In this document: positions 23,594 through 34,330 of the stretch, one piece after another | How the letters are laid out: each line of letters begins with the position of its first letter | Position numbering within the stretch: the first letter of the stretch is position 1 | Origin: Ephydatia muelleri | Taxonomy: Eukaryota; Porifera; Demospongiae; Spongillida; Spongillidae | Assembly (NCBI GenBank): GCA_013339895.1 | Contig: JABACO010000069.1 | Coordinates: forward strand, 95,500 to 159,499 | Length of the DNA stretch: 64,000 nucleotides | Direction: 5' to 3' | Notes under the pieces: model-generated | Databases searched by the model: none | What the model was told of the DNA's origin: nothing | What the model saw: the letters and a program-made list of their open reading frames with translations, nothing else | Translations under genes and position numbers: made by a program

Positions 23594-24593
23594 NNNNNNN
23601 NNNNNNNNNNNNNNNNNNNNNNNNNNNNNNNNNNNNNNNNNNNNNNNNNNNNNNNNNNNNNNNNNNNNNNNNNNNNNNNNNNNNNNNNNNNNNNNNNNNN
23701 NNNNNNNNNNNNNNNNNNNNNNNNNNNNNNNNNNNNNNNNNNNNNNNNNNNNNNNNNNNNNNNNNNNNNNNNNNNNNNNNNNNNNNNNNNNNNNNNNNNN
23801 NNNNNNNNNNNNNNNNNNNNNNNNNNNNNNNNNNNNNNNNNNNNNNNNNNNNNNNNNNNNNNNNNNNNNNNNNNNNNNNNNNNNNNNNNNNNNNNNNNNN
23901 NNNNNNNNNNNNNNNNNNNNNNNNNNNNNNNNNNNNNNNNNNNNNNNNNNNNNNNNNNNNNNNNNNNNNNNNNNNNNNNNNNNNNNNNNNNNNNNNNNNN
24001 NNNNNNNNNNNNNNNNNNNNNNNNNNNNNNNNNNNNNNNNNNNNNNNNNNNNNNNNNNNNNNNNNNNNNNNNNNNNNNNNNNNNNNNNNNNNNNNNNNNN
24101 NNNNNNNNNNNNNNNNNNNNNNNNNNNNNNNNNNNNNNNNNNNNNNNNNNNNNNNNNNNNNNNNNNNNNNNNNNNNNNNNNNNNNNNNNNNNNNNNNNNN
24201 NNNNNNNNNNNNNNNNNNNNNNNNNNNNNNNNNNNNNNNNNNNNNNNNNNNNNNNNNNNNNNNNNNNNNNNNNNNNNNNNNNNNNNNNNNNNNNNNNNNN
24301 NNNNNNNNNNNNNNNNNNNNNNNNNNNNNNNNNNNNNNNNNNNNNNNNNNNNNNNNNNNNNNNNNNNNNNNNNNNNNNNNNNNNNNNNNNNNNNNNNNNN
24401 NNNNNNNNNNNNNNNNNNNNNNNNNNNNNNNNNNNNNNNNNNNNNNNNNNNNNNNNNNNNNNNNNNNNNNNNNNNNNNNNNNNNNNNNNNNNNNNNNNNN
24501 NNNNNNNNNNNNNNNNNNNNNNNNNNNNNNNNNNNNNNNNNNNNNNNNNNNNNNNNNNNNNNNNNNNNNNNNNNNNNNNNNNNNNNNNNNNNN
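23594..24593. other. Assembly gap, exactly 1000 N
   Basis: A run of 1000 undetermined bases, a round-number placeholder rather than a measured length. Frames spanning it are meaningless. The true spacer length between the inverted arms is therefore unknown. Confidence 1.
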
Positions 24594-24624
24594 TAATGCC
24601 CTGAGCTATGACAGGGCATTAAAC

Positions 24625-25689
24625 TTGTGCATGAACATAGGGCGGTATTGATTGCAATGTCAGGAAACATTCTGGACCACTCTCCCGATGTTCCTGAAGC
24701 TTGTGTATTGGCACCAGCCTTGTTGCCATGATGGCTTTACCTAGGTAACTTAGAACCTTTCCATTATGTACGGACTGGGGACCTAAAGACCTTATAAAAC
24801 CTCCCTGTATCAAATTAGGGGCAGCTCATGAACACAGGTACAATGTGACCTACTTCCAACCAACAGTCTCCATGTCCAGGACGGATTTGGGTTGTACTGA
24901 TGTCATGCTGTCTGTAAGCTAAGACAGGGCATTAAACGTATTAACTATGGCGCCGAAGACACATTGTAAAAGTGTGTGGGTCACGGCTGTTTCGTCCGTG
25001 ACAATAGGTTTTGTAATTAGAACCGAATTACGGTATTGACAAATATGACGTATTTCTTGTATCCTAGCGTCGGTATAGTTTCTTGAATCCACGAGGTCTC
25101 CGATCTCCGCAAATGGTACTATTGGCTTTCGAACGCTAAAGCCAACGGTTCGCATGATAAGGTAACTTGATTTTTGCTTTATATACGGTCAAAGGTGCTT
25201 GTCGTTCATAGGGTCGCGTTAAACGCTTATTGCATTTCGTGTACTTTGTGTACTTCACATTCTCCTAAGGACATCGGTTGTCGGTTCATTGGCTATGGGA
25301 CTTAGCAACCATTTCGCCTTATATCCACGCGTTCGACTACCGTGGAGGACCTATGATTGACCTCGTGGGCTTTAAAAATGATATCTACCCTCAGGAAGTG
25401 GGCAGAGGTGTAAGTGCGCTTGAGCTAGGCCAACACCCCTGATTAGATTATGTATAAATATTATTTTGATCGTAAGCATTTTCCGTTAGTAGCTACATGT
25501 AACTTGGGCGCTGACCTATAGGCCCTTTTCATGAGTCATGTGACCGCTCCGTAATCTACATACGTCAGTGTCACACATATAAAACTAATACACGTCGCCA
25601 TGTTGATTCAATCTTTTACGGAATTATCCGAGTGACGAAAAGGGCATATACGGAAGAGTTTGTGAACGCATTTTCAAATAATTGGGTAC
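24625..25689. other. Inner end of right arm, no gene
   Basis: Counterpart of 16606-17718. The same 15-mer repeat is present (inverted) near 24926-24940. The frame at 24919-25155 has no recognisable domain. Confidence 0.4.
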
Positions 25690-26125
25690 CCTAAGCTCCT
25701 TATTGATAGATTATTGTATCAGGTATTATGTTATAATTCATTTCTTGAGTGTGGAAAGAATGCGTGTAGTAAAGTGCATGTAGCCCTGCTACGTCACTAG
25801 TACAATTATGATGGGATTTCAAGTACTCTACGCTTTGCAACACTATAACGTATGCATGCAGTGTGTACCACTTGAAACGCCCTCCAGACCCGCGCAGTAA
25901 CAGCAACGGACCGATTACTAGATCACAGCCGCTCTCCATACACTGGGTCTGGTGCGTAGGAATTTTCATTTTAGTGCTAGAAATCAGAATGCAGGTATGC
26001 ATGGGGACATTGTGGTTGCAAGGCCTATAGAGTGCTTGAAAATCCCACGAGAAATGTAATCATGCTAGACTACATGGCCTGCATGCACTTTACGACATGG
26101 ATTCTTTCCGCACACAAAAAATATT
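25690..26125. repeat. Fold-back repeat (right arm)
   Basis: Mirror copy of the fold-back at 16185-16605, with the same diverged inverted halves sharing ggaaagaatg, aaagtgcatg and gggatttcaag. Confidence 0.6.
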
Positions 26126-26434
26126 TATTACCTGATAAAGAACTACTCATAACCAAGAGCAGTAGTTATATTTCCGTTCTCGAGAGCTGTTGACAATGGA
26201 AGGTGAGTGAAATAGAGTCGACGAATCAGATTGCAGGTTGTGAAAAGGAGGGGCTGCGTAAGCGTGTAGCCTCTATATGGATTATTAGTTCGTCCCCTCC
26301 TGCATGCGTCACTTATGCTGGGGCATGTATGTGTATCCCGTTCCCTCAAACACAGTTCGCTATATATGGCACCACTGAGTGTATATTGTCACTAAAAGCA
26401 TTTGTTACCTTCCGGACTCACATGCAGGTGCCGG

Positions 26435-29400
26435 TGTCACAGGGACCTCGGTCCCCCCGAATTTTCGGTCCGGACGACCCACTTCCCTAGGGAACTCGGT
26501 CCCCCCCCCCCCCCCCCCCCCCCCCCCACCACCCCCCCCCTCCAGGACCGAAATCCCTGGATGCACAAATCAATTAACCGGACCCACTTCCCTAGCTAGG
26601 GAATTGAGTCCCCCCCGGACCGAAATATCTGTCCGAATTTATTATACGCTCGTCCACGTGCATCAGAACTAGCTCGATTGACAGCCGTGTGAAATGGAGA
26701 GTTGTCGGCAAAGTGTTTGTGATGAAACCCTGTCGCAGGTCAAAGTCTACCTTGCAGAAGGCAGCTACCCCTTGGGGGTATTGCGTTCTAAAGACTTCCA
26801 GGTTGACGGAGATACAAGTACAATGTATTACATAAAACAAGAAAGTAAACGGATTGTCCTTTTCGGAGACACAGACAGAAGACGGGCTTTTACTGAGTGT
26901 CATGCGTCGTCGAGTGGTGGGCATCAGGGTAGAGATCGCACCGAAGGCAGAATGAAGCAGTACTATTGGCCAAGTATGCACTTGGACATCCGTAAATGGG
27001 TACGCGATTCTGTCCTCGCGCATTTATACTTCTGAACAGTCATTTCTTCTATCAGATATCTGAATGCGAATCCTGCCAAAGGATGAATCCATCTGTGAAA
27101 TGCCCAACGCTAGATCTACAGCCTGTACCTGTGACAGGTTTATGGGAAATGTGGGGAGTTGATATCATAGGTCCCCTCACGTTGACACCTCGGGGAAATC
27201 GCTATATCATCGTTGCTACAGATTACTTCTCAAAGTGGCCTGAAGCAGCTGCTTTGCCCAACAAAAATGCTATCAGTGTAGCAACGTTCTTATATTCCTT
27301 ATACTGTAGGTTTGGTGCAGGAGATATTGTTACAGATCAGGGAAGAGAATTTGTGAATAAGGTACCTTTGTGCTAAATTTTACGTGTGCTTGGATGAGAG
27401 ACAGTGGTGGTGGGTGTGTGTGCCATCTAGCCACAAAGGCTGTCCATACACCTTGATCATAATCTAACAAGTGACACAGTAACCCATAACAACCAATGTG
27501 TGGTGGTTTGCTTACACATAGACACCATTTATAATACACAACACATCCTATAGCAAGATATGAGATATTTAGTGTGTCACATGATGGTTTGCATTGTTCA
27601 TTGTTTGCATTTCATTCCATTCCTAGATTGTAGATTGTCTTTGCAACAACTTTGAAATGGATCATCGAATCACTTCTGCTTACCTTCTACAGTCAAACGG
27701 ATTATGTGAACACATGAATCAGACAATTATTCAGTTAGCTGCTATAAGTGCAATGTTACATCCGGATGATCAATGATATACTCTACACATCACTATGAGG
27801 TCTCATGATGTCATTTCTAGGCCAATGCATATGGCTTACCTAGAATTCCTTCATCTTTGGTAGCCATTTTAATGACAGGTCACAAGGGATCATTTTAAAT
27901 TACAGCACATGAATTTACAGATCTAATAAAAGGCGCTTGCATAGGTGATAATGTAAGTGTAATTGTGAAGTGCACTTCAATACAGATAATAAATTATTAT
28001 CTGCATTTGCTTGAAGAGGAACATTCAGAAGTATGTTTCTAGTTTCATTACATTAGCATTTATGATTTTAGATTTTTGATGGTAAGGAAGTGAAGTGTAT
28101 GAATTCATTTGTTTTCAACATGGTTGCTACAAATAGCTACACAGTGAAGAAGTCAGTGTTCAAGGTATTGAGTTAAAGAACTACAGGATTAAATTTTATC
28201 TTGCATTTCAATTGTTAGGAAAAAGGAATGTTTAATTTCAAGTACATAATAATGCCATGCAATATTCCTCAAAACTGGTTTCTTGCGGTAATAAATAGAA
28301 ATGGTAAATTTATGGAGCAAAGTTGTTATTCCTCCCCCCCCTCCCATCTACCCCCCCCCCCCCCCCCTCCACCCAGGTGATTGACATACATGACAGATCA
28401 GTATCTGTATATGATTCATTTTACAATGAAATTCAAGGAAATGCATTACATGTCATTAGGTGTTCTCTTGCTTATTTTGAACTCATTAATTGACCATTTA
28501 TCATTATTTAGTGACCCAAGAATACTACAATCAGTATTCAGTACCTATTGATATCTCTTCCTGGACCATTAAAGAGTGCAATGTATGTTATTATGCTGGA
28601 TACCTGTTTCTAAACTTTAATGGTATACTCATGCTTTAGGCCTGTACTATAAGGCAGACCAATGCTGTAGACTGTGGAGTATTAGTATGCAAGGTAAAAA
28701 AATATTAAGTTAAAGTGATGGTATAATTTTTCATTCCTTGTCTACACTTGCAGTTTGCAGACTGCATTGTGAAAAAGCTTCCACTAACATTTTCAGTAAG
28801 CATTGAATTAATTAATGAACTGTTATTGATTAGGATTTGCCTAGACATCAAGCACTTGGCTTCGGTCATGGCTGGCAATGAGATTGATCCATCCCAGGTA
28901 TGTGCATTTCAAGTGTTAACATTTGATCTGTGAGACTTTTATCTTCATATAGTTCGAAAATCAACTATGAGGAGATGAGGATATTTCTATCTTTGTGTAA
29001 AGATTTTGTACCACAAGACGTCCAAGATGCCTTGCAGATGGTATTTACCAAAAGGCAGTGGAAGTGGTGCTCTAATTTGCTCTAATAACAGATCATGTCA
29101 GCCCAACACAATGATTCCAAACTGCTGATAGTGGGCAAATATTTTTATTACAATGTTATGTACCTTAATATTCTTGGCAGATCATTCTCTTAACTATCAA
29201 CATTTTGTACCAAGTTTTAAACATCCAATGCTAGAGGATGTTAGCCCCATTGACCCTCTACCAGCAAAGTGTTTCTATGAAAGGGATGCGATGAATTTAA
29301 GGTTTTGGAACAAACCACTGCCATTTTTTGTTGACATGTAAGAGAACATAACTATTCATGTCTGTTAATGTAATACTTACCTTATCTGCAGCGATAAGAA

Positions 29401-30309
29401 ACGGTCTTTGAAGCAACTAGTCACTTTATGTCACAACAGCGAGGTTTGAAATTCTAACAATTGCATGGGTGCATGCGTCAAACATTGAACTTTAACTTCA
29501 GACTCATCTAAGAAAAATATCCACAAAAGAAACACCATTCTTTTTTGCATCAATATACATAGCGAAAGCAAGTGCAAAGTACATTGCAAAAGAATACTCG
29601 GCCATACACAAGTACCTCAAATCAACATCGTCGAGCTATGAAGCATTGAAGCATTCACTCCACTTATGGCCAATGAAAAGCATGTATGTGGCAAGTTGTT
29701 TGTCATTCTCCCGGTTATGGAATATTATTTTTAGACAAAAATAACAGGTAGAGGCAGTCAAGCACTTCTTATATGGCATCGCAATTGATGAAGGTGCTGA
29801 CGGACTGCGTGCTATATCACTGGCGTGGGTCCTGAAGTAAGCTAGAAAGAAAAGCTTGCATTCCGCATAATTAGGAAAACAATTTTCTCAGCTAATTATT
29901 CTGCTGGTACGCAAGGACAACACTGCCATGAACTACGAGGAAGCGGCTGTACATTCTTTAGAACATATTACAGCTCATTTCAAGTGACACAAAACTAGAC
30001 AAATGCATGTACACACATATAACTGTATAAAGCAATGCATTATCACACTGTATCATTAAATGAAACATGATCGGTGACAGTCAATTTATTAGATACACAT
30101 ACATCTTTGCGTGCAGTGAGACTCGAACAATATTCAGGGAACTCGGTCCCCCCCCCCCCCCCCCCCCCCCCCGGACCCAAATCCCTAGATGTACAGTATT
30201 CGCGGAGGACCCAGTTCCCTATAGGAACTTCGGTCCGAGGGGGACCGAGTTCCCTAGGGAAGTGGGTCCTCGGACCGAAAATTAGTGGGGGACCGAGTTC
30301 CCTGTGACA
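26435..30309 (+). mobile_element. Ginger1-type integrase transposon with Ulp1 domain, right arm copy
   Basis: Starts tgtcacagggacctcgg at 26435 and ends ttccctgtgaca at 30309, flanked by ccgg at 26431-26434 and 30310-30313. 3.88 kb. Homopolymer lengths in the subterminal C runs differ from the left copy. The same TSD in both arms shows that insertion preceded the duplication or allelic divergence. Confidence 0.9.
26694..29840 (+). CDS. Ginger1-type integrase/transposase with Ulp1-like domain (right arm)
   Basis: Visible exons: 26694 to about 26997 (HHCC part); about 27056-27360 (integrase core with GVDIIGPL and TDQGREF); about 27628-27770 (SNGLCEHMNQT, catalytic Glu); about 28074-28165; about 28230-28350 and 28375-28445 (NWFLAVIN, VSVYDSF); about 28648-28695 (NAVDCGVLVCK, ending at gtaaaa). 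The next starts at 28754 after cacttgcag. Then about 28953-29085, 29180-29338, 29392-29442, 29503-29690, and a last exon VEAVKHFLYGIAIDEG to TAA 29838-29840. DDE residues are all visible, so the integrase half could be functional. The Ulp1 His position reads Asn. Known Ginger1 proteins combine an integrase with accessory domains, including cysteine proteases, and this architecture fits. Confidence 0.75.
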
Positions 30310-30608
30310 CCGGTTGTAGGTGAGTCCGTATGCAGCACAACACAACACGAGTCAATGCTACTAGAAAGTATAAGTAGTGCTTCGTAATTAACGCTCGAAG
30401 CTCACACGCGATCGCATTGTGACGCTGAACAATGAAATGTGAAGTTGTGTATGCATAATGTAAAAGATTTATTTGCATTTTAACCCTCTCCTTTATACAT
30501 GTACATATATGCATCACCATTCAATGACACCCACCATGCAGAGCACGATCATTAACTACGACATTAGCAAACTGAGTCTCTCGCGCGTGGAATAGGGTAA
30601 TGTGAGGT

Positions 30609-30830
30609 ATGGTCGGCAGTAGGGAGTGTTCGGCAACCGCACTTTCAACACAATAGAAAATAAGACATTTCAGTATTTCAAAAGAGGTTAAAAACCATCC
30701 TTCTGGGTTGTCTTAGGACGCAGTAAGTATAGTTTAAAGCAACTACGTTCCCTTTAAATAATAACACATGGATGCCGAACACTACCTACGCTATCGCGCA
30801 TGCCGATCATTACCTAATCTACCCTACACT
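30609..30830. repeat. Small TIR element present only in the right arm
   Basis: ggtcggcagtagggagtgttcggc at the start and gccgaacactacctacgc...gccgat at the end are imperfect inverted partners about 200 bp apart. The opening motif recurs at 45347-45375. It lies in the 1.3 kb that the left arm lacks. Confidence 0.5.
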
Positions 30831-31244
30831 GAGACTTAAAGTTAATTGGACTCAAAAGTAATGGTTGAATGAAAAATAAACTGAAATACCAAAGCATGTG
30901 TGCAGGACATTTTTTCGTGCATTCAGTAGCTATAGCCTTCTAATTTGCGAACACGTGGCGTAACTGCTAATGATCATGTGGGCATTAGACGCCTTACTAC
31001 TGCAACGAGGGACAACTTACTGCAGATTACCAAGTCCGGGAAGGGAGGGGCCACCATACCCAGTTTAGCGCATGAACATGCATATCGCTAGATATCTGGA
31101 TGTTTGTTGTGAAGTAAATGATATGTATGAGTCTTATTCGATCCTTTGACTTAACGTGTGTCATGGATAATTGCAAGCTGTGTGGTGCAAATACACTGTT
31201 GGAGAAAAAGAGCCGCTCCCTTCTCAGTACAGTATCTTCCCATA
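30831..31244. other. Right-arm-specific DNA, no gene
   Basis: AT-rich, no recognisable frame. Part of the segment absent from the left arm. Confidence 0.4.
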
Positions 31245-31496
31245 TTAATTAAGGAAGCAATCACCAGTACGCTTAGCAACGAACGTGACTTGGATAACCG
31301 TTAAACTGATAAGGGGAGATACGACTATAACGATGCTTCGCTTTGTGCTATTCCTCGATACCGGTAGCTCGTCTAAAACCCATAGCAGAACGCCGTAACA
31401 AAGAGACTTCCCGTACGAACGTGTCCCGACCACGGACCACGTCTTCGATGACTCGGAACTGTTCGTCCTTAACTTTGGCATGCCCCATACGTTCAC
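31245..31496 (-). pseudogene. RecQ-like helicase fragment
   Basis: The 83-residue frame contains YGKSLCYGVLLWVLDEL followed by SIVIVVSPLISL. These match the Walker A (GxGKSLCYQ-type) and motif Ia (VVSPLISLMxDQV-type) region of RecQ family helicases, with 20-30 residues between them as in the family. The Met that follows ISL is replaced and nothing downstream (no DEAH motif) is seen, so this is a fragment. It may derive from a host gene or a transposon-borne helicase. It lies immediately outside the CACTA element. Confidence 0.65.
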
Positions 31497-31783
31497 CCGC
31501 CGACTGAATCTGTTTTACTGTACATCATCCATCTCTACCCTAAGAAAAAAATTTGCCAAGTCTTGCCAAGACTTGCCATGACTTCCCATGACATTTTGGC
31601 AAGACTTGGCACATAATCTTGCCAAGTTCATGCCAAGTCTTGGCATGAAAATGGAACAGATCTTGCAAGACCCTGTAAGACCATTTAAGATGCACCTTTT
31701 CCATGTAAGATGCACCCATGCAAAACCATACAATATTTTGTATTTAAGTTTTGAAAAGACAATGGAATGAACAACAAACAATA

Positions 31784-33611
31784 TTACAATTCAAAGTTCA
31801 ACGATATCTTTTGGTGGAGGCCGGTGCATTGTGGCAGCATCTCGACATTTTGATTTGCCTTTTGGGTGAACACTTGCAGGTCAAAAGGCTCTGTGGGAAA
31901 CTGCTTCTTCATTATAGCTGAAATGGTTAATAACAGATACCAATCAGTAGGTAGGAATGTTGACATGTAAATGATTATTTACCAATTATCCTCTCAACTT
32001 TATCCTGACAGAGTGCAGGTTTAGTGCTCTTTAAGGACGAGAACAGCAGTAGTGCCAAGCCATAAGTGTATATGTTTTTTTTTTGGAATAAGCTTTAAGT
32101 TTACACCATTGAACTGCATATAGAAATGATTCAAAGATAAATCACATTGCAATTTTAACAAACCCAATCTTCCTCGTCACTGGAACTGCGTGTCTCTTGA
32201 CCAGAGTTTTCTTCCTTACATAGTCTAAATGTAAATTCTAATTAATAATATACGTTTTAAACTGCTGCTTACACCGGTTTGACTTGATCTGGGCCAGCAG
32301 TGATATGTTCAAGTATCTGAGACATTTTCCCATTAATGCTTCTCAACAGTGTAAGCTGTAGCAGACATTAAGTAATTGGTATTCAACAATATAGTAACAG
32401 CTAATTATCGCCTACCATCTCCTCAGTCTTTTATACCGGCAATGATAATAAATAAAATAAATACATGTACACATCATTCAAAGGGCTCACTTGTGCTGCA
32501 TTTGAATTCTGTGACTCAGAACTACTAAACTGAATGTTAAAAAAGTGGCAGCATTGTTTAACTTCACATGATGGATCACTTACACTAGAGGACATTTGCT
32601 TGGGAGACTGCTCATTGCAAAGCAACCGCAGAATACAGTAATAAGACATCACTGATGCAGCCAACATTGCATGCACGCTGCATACCTTGAAATATGAGCT
32701 GGATGAGGTAGCCTCAAGTGTGCTGGCAGATCCTTCAATAGCATGAAGAAGGACAGCTCGCTTTGACTGGTCGCCACTCTGTACATATTAGGCAGTATGT
32801 ATACATTATATACTTCAATCTGACAATCTTTTATTTATGTCTAGACTTAACATTCCCACGTACATTATTAATGACGAAAGCTGACACATACTATATAACT
32901 CTGCTTACATCATGTTTTTTCACTTTGCTGATGGTGGAGGGACCCATCTGCAAAACAATTATATTGGAATCACCTCTTTGAAATGACTGCCGCTAGCATT
33001 TTTAATACATGATTAGCCAAAAACGTACCAGAGAATGAACAACATCCTTTTCACTAGCATCAGCACAACCATCTAAATTTTAGGAAGCATTTATCTAATA
33101 TTCTGCAATAAATATACTGACCTTCAAATTCTAGAACTTCAACAGGGTACATTTTCCCTTTGACATCGCATAGTAGCCCTGCTCCAACTTTTAGGTCCTC
33201 GATCGTTAAAGACTCGGCTTGGTCCTCTTTGCTGAGGTTGTGGATTTTGGTGACGAACACCTTTCCAGTCTGTCCACACTTGACTTTTATTGACCCTGCA
33301 AATACATCATTCACATGTCTCATGAAATCCGTGCATAGCGTCGCACGTCTGATATGCGGTCTTTGCGGTAAGTGCACGCAAACGATGTATATCGTGTGTA
33401 CATGTATTGTGGATAGATCCTATCACGTTCACGCACGTACTGTATACCTAGATACATACTCTTTTCAATTAATTATACATGCATAAAGTGTCAGACATAT
33501 TTAGCAGCTAAACGTACGAGATTGGATTTCTTCACAGCTCCCCTCCAGTTCTTTTGCCTTTGGGGTTCTTTTCGTCGTTCTTTTTGGCCTCTTGCTGAAA
33601 TCCAAAGTCAT
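31784..33611 (-). CDS. CACTA second gene (TnpA-like accessory protein?), complete
   Basis: Runs from ATG at 33609-33611 to TAA at 31784-31786. It has about ten small exons with GT-AG borders. First exon basic (KRPKRTTKRTPKAK). A middle exon GSIKVKCGQTGKVFVTKIHN to PVEVLEFEG could be a small beta-rich Tudor/SH3-like module (weak impression). Then come a Ser-rich linker, LTLLRSINGKMSQILEHI, an acidic SSSDEEDW, and a last part YGLALLLFSSLKSTKPAL...AIMKKQFPTEPF whose spacing recalls the C-terminal helices of BEN domains. Plant CACTA elements encode a DNA-binding TnpA beside the transposase. An analogous role is inferred from position only. No disabling change was seen. Confidence 0.55.
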
Positions 33612-34330
33612 TGTTAAAAGAAACACGTGAAACGAACGGCGCATGCGTAATTCAATTACATTGAATTTGAAAAATGAAAAGACGCGTTACATACCGCAAG
33701 TATCTTACAGAAAGTGGGAAATCAATTCCTCGTACTACAGCTTGGCGTCATATGAAACATCGCCTAGAGAGGTTAGCATGCAAACAGCCTAGCGTAATGG
33801 GCCGATGTCGTTTTTAAAATCTCCGCCAGGGCCGGTAAAGGGCTTTACGCCTTAGTTGTAAGTGTGATTGCTTAGCAGTACGTGCATGTACCTCCAAACT
33901 CATTAATCTTAATCGCACCAAATTAACAACTACACCTTACACATAAGGCAGCAGCGATGATTTAGTTGTTAATTTACATTAATGAGGTCACCTGAGGCGA
34001 CAGTTGTTTACGTCATTAAAAATTTAAACTATACTATAGTACAGTACTAGAAAACTTGCCGCTCAAACGATGGCGTTTCACTTACACCTACGCCGAATAA
34101 TCAATTCATGATTATTATTTTAAAATAAACAGGAAGCAATAAATGAATGCTTGTGAACACACACTCGTGTAGGCTGTGAATTATTAATGCCATTTTAAAG
34201 ATTAACAGTGCTACCAGCACAGGATTCTACCAGAACTGCAATCAGTGGTAAACGTGCATGCTGAACGTTATTGTACTCCCCCCATGCCACATAATAGTGA
34301 ATATTAAATGTAATGCGCAGCTTCCAAGAC
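33612..34330. promoter_or_regulatory. Divergent promoter region of the CACTA element (right arm)
   Basis: About 700 bp between the two divergent genes with no coding frame. It should carry both promoters. No TATA box can be assigned confidently in this AT-rich DNA. The transposase's first coding exon may start in its distal part: an acceptor-like gcgcag precedes the open frame near 34320. Confidence 0.35.

Noticed and set aside
23507..24670. Long open frames of 387 and 338 residues across the gap
   Set aside because: They consist almost wholly of undetermined bases (X) in the 1000-N gap.
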